Shown: piece after piece, positions 29,614 to 29,886 of the stretch
Layout: the number at the start of each line of letters is the position of its first letter
Position numbering within the stretch: the stretch's first letter is position 1
Assembly (NCBI RefSeq): GCF_000485595.1
Contig: NW_014577216.1
Span: 406,509 to 436,394, forward strand
Direction: 5' to 3'
Length of the DNA: 29,886 nucleotides
From: Priapulus caudatus
Lineage: Eukaryota; Priapulida; Priapulimorpha; Priapulimorphida; Priapulidae
The notes under the pieces: generated by a model
The model's database searches: none
The model's input: the letters and a program-made list of their open reading frames with translations, nothing else
Told to the model about the DNA's origin: nothing
Made by a program: the position numbers and the translations under genes

Positions 29614-29886
29614 AATTACGTGCTTTCCGGCTGGCCGGCTCTGTCCCGAGCCACGGCTCACTTTGATCTCGGGCCCGACCGCTGACATTCCCGTCTCTGT
29701 TTTGTACATTCCCCCTGACACCGGTTGCGTTCCCGCATCGCCATCACTTCCCTGGCGTGTGGGATTTGCCCGCTTACAATATATTGTGCATTCTGCGGGC
29801 CGGCCGGTGAGCACAAGACGCCTCGATCGTTCCCTCCCTCTCTCCCTCCTCCCTCCCTCCCTCCCTCTCTCCCTCCCCCTCTCACT

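Larger units (their letters stand above)
28888..29886 (+). repeat. Large repeat, copy 3 (cleaner copy, runs off right edge)
   Basis: Starts gtgagctcttacgggggtgg and follows the same order as 18231-19335: gatagacag, (TA)n, CATC block, ctagtttagcacctcgg, the minisatellite 29265-29455, a gaatcgaatgattcgattc palindrome, ggctggccggc, cctgacaccggttgcg, then a CT tract from about 29831 to the edge. No coding domain was found in either copy. Confidence 0.85.

Overview
The window looks like part of a nuclear genome of a multicellular animal, probably a marine invertebrate. Coding signal occurs only as short exons with canonical GT-AG introns. Most of the rest is AT-rich, non-coding and packed with microsatellites, minisatellites, short inverted-repeat elements and TTAGGG-like telomeric repeats. 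I cannot name the species from sequence alone. No bacterial operon, rRNA, tRNA or CRISPR array is visible.

The only gene I can fully support is a minus-strand SLC16 (monocarboxylate transporter-like, major facilitator) gene at 11151-15874. It has six coding exons with consistent splice phases and encodes about 469 residues. A second exon 1, clearly paralogous and in the same orientation, lies at 2713-3040. The rest of that second gene would lie beyond the left edge, or it may be an orphan exon. The two form a head-to-tail tandem pair. Both keep the SLC16 signature in the first membrane segment, but both have Asn where MCT1 has its proton-coupling lysine, which argues against classical proton-lactate transport.

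Layout: 1-2700 holds a 24-bp minisatellite (two blocks), GC-rich short repeats and a frameshifted hAT-type transposase fragment. 2713-3040 is the paralogous exon. 3041-11150 is intergenic and carries a 1.07-kb foldback element, a 0.75-kb inverted-repeat element with a smaller one nested inside, a short element with 5-bp target duplication, and a 10-N assembly gap flanked by a near-identical 0.3-kb duplication. 11151-15874 is the transporter gene. 15875-17400 is AT-rich and then CATC-rich. 17400-20450 holds repeat copies that differ from a related copy at 28888-29886 mostly by single-base indels, plus a 1.1-kb polypyrimidine tract. 20450-29886 is gene-poor and rich in palindromes, foldbacks and tandem repeats.

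The most interesting non-genic themes are: (1) many independent inverted-repeat elements, several with visible target-site duplications; (2) telomere-like TTAGGG tracts inside three of these elements; (3) a family of very short hairpins sharing a TCAGGAGTGAATAA-type arm; and (4) likely assembly artefacts at 9.7-10.7 kb and 17.4-20.4 kb.
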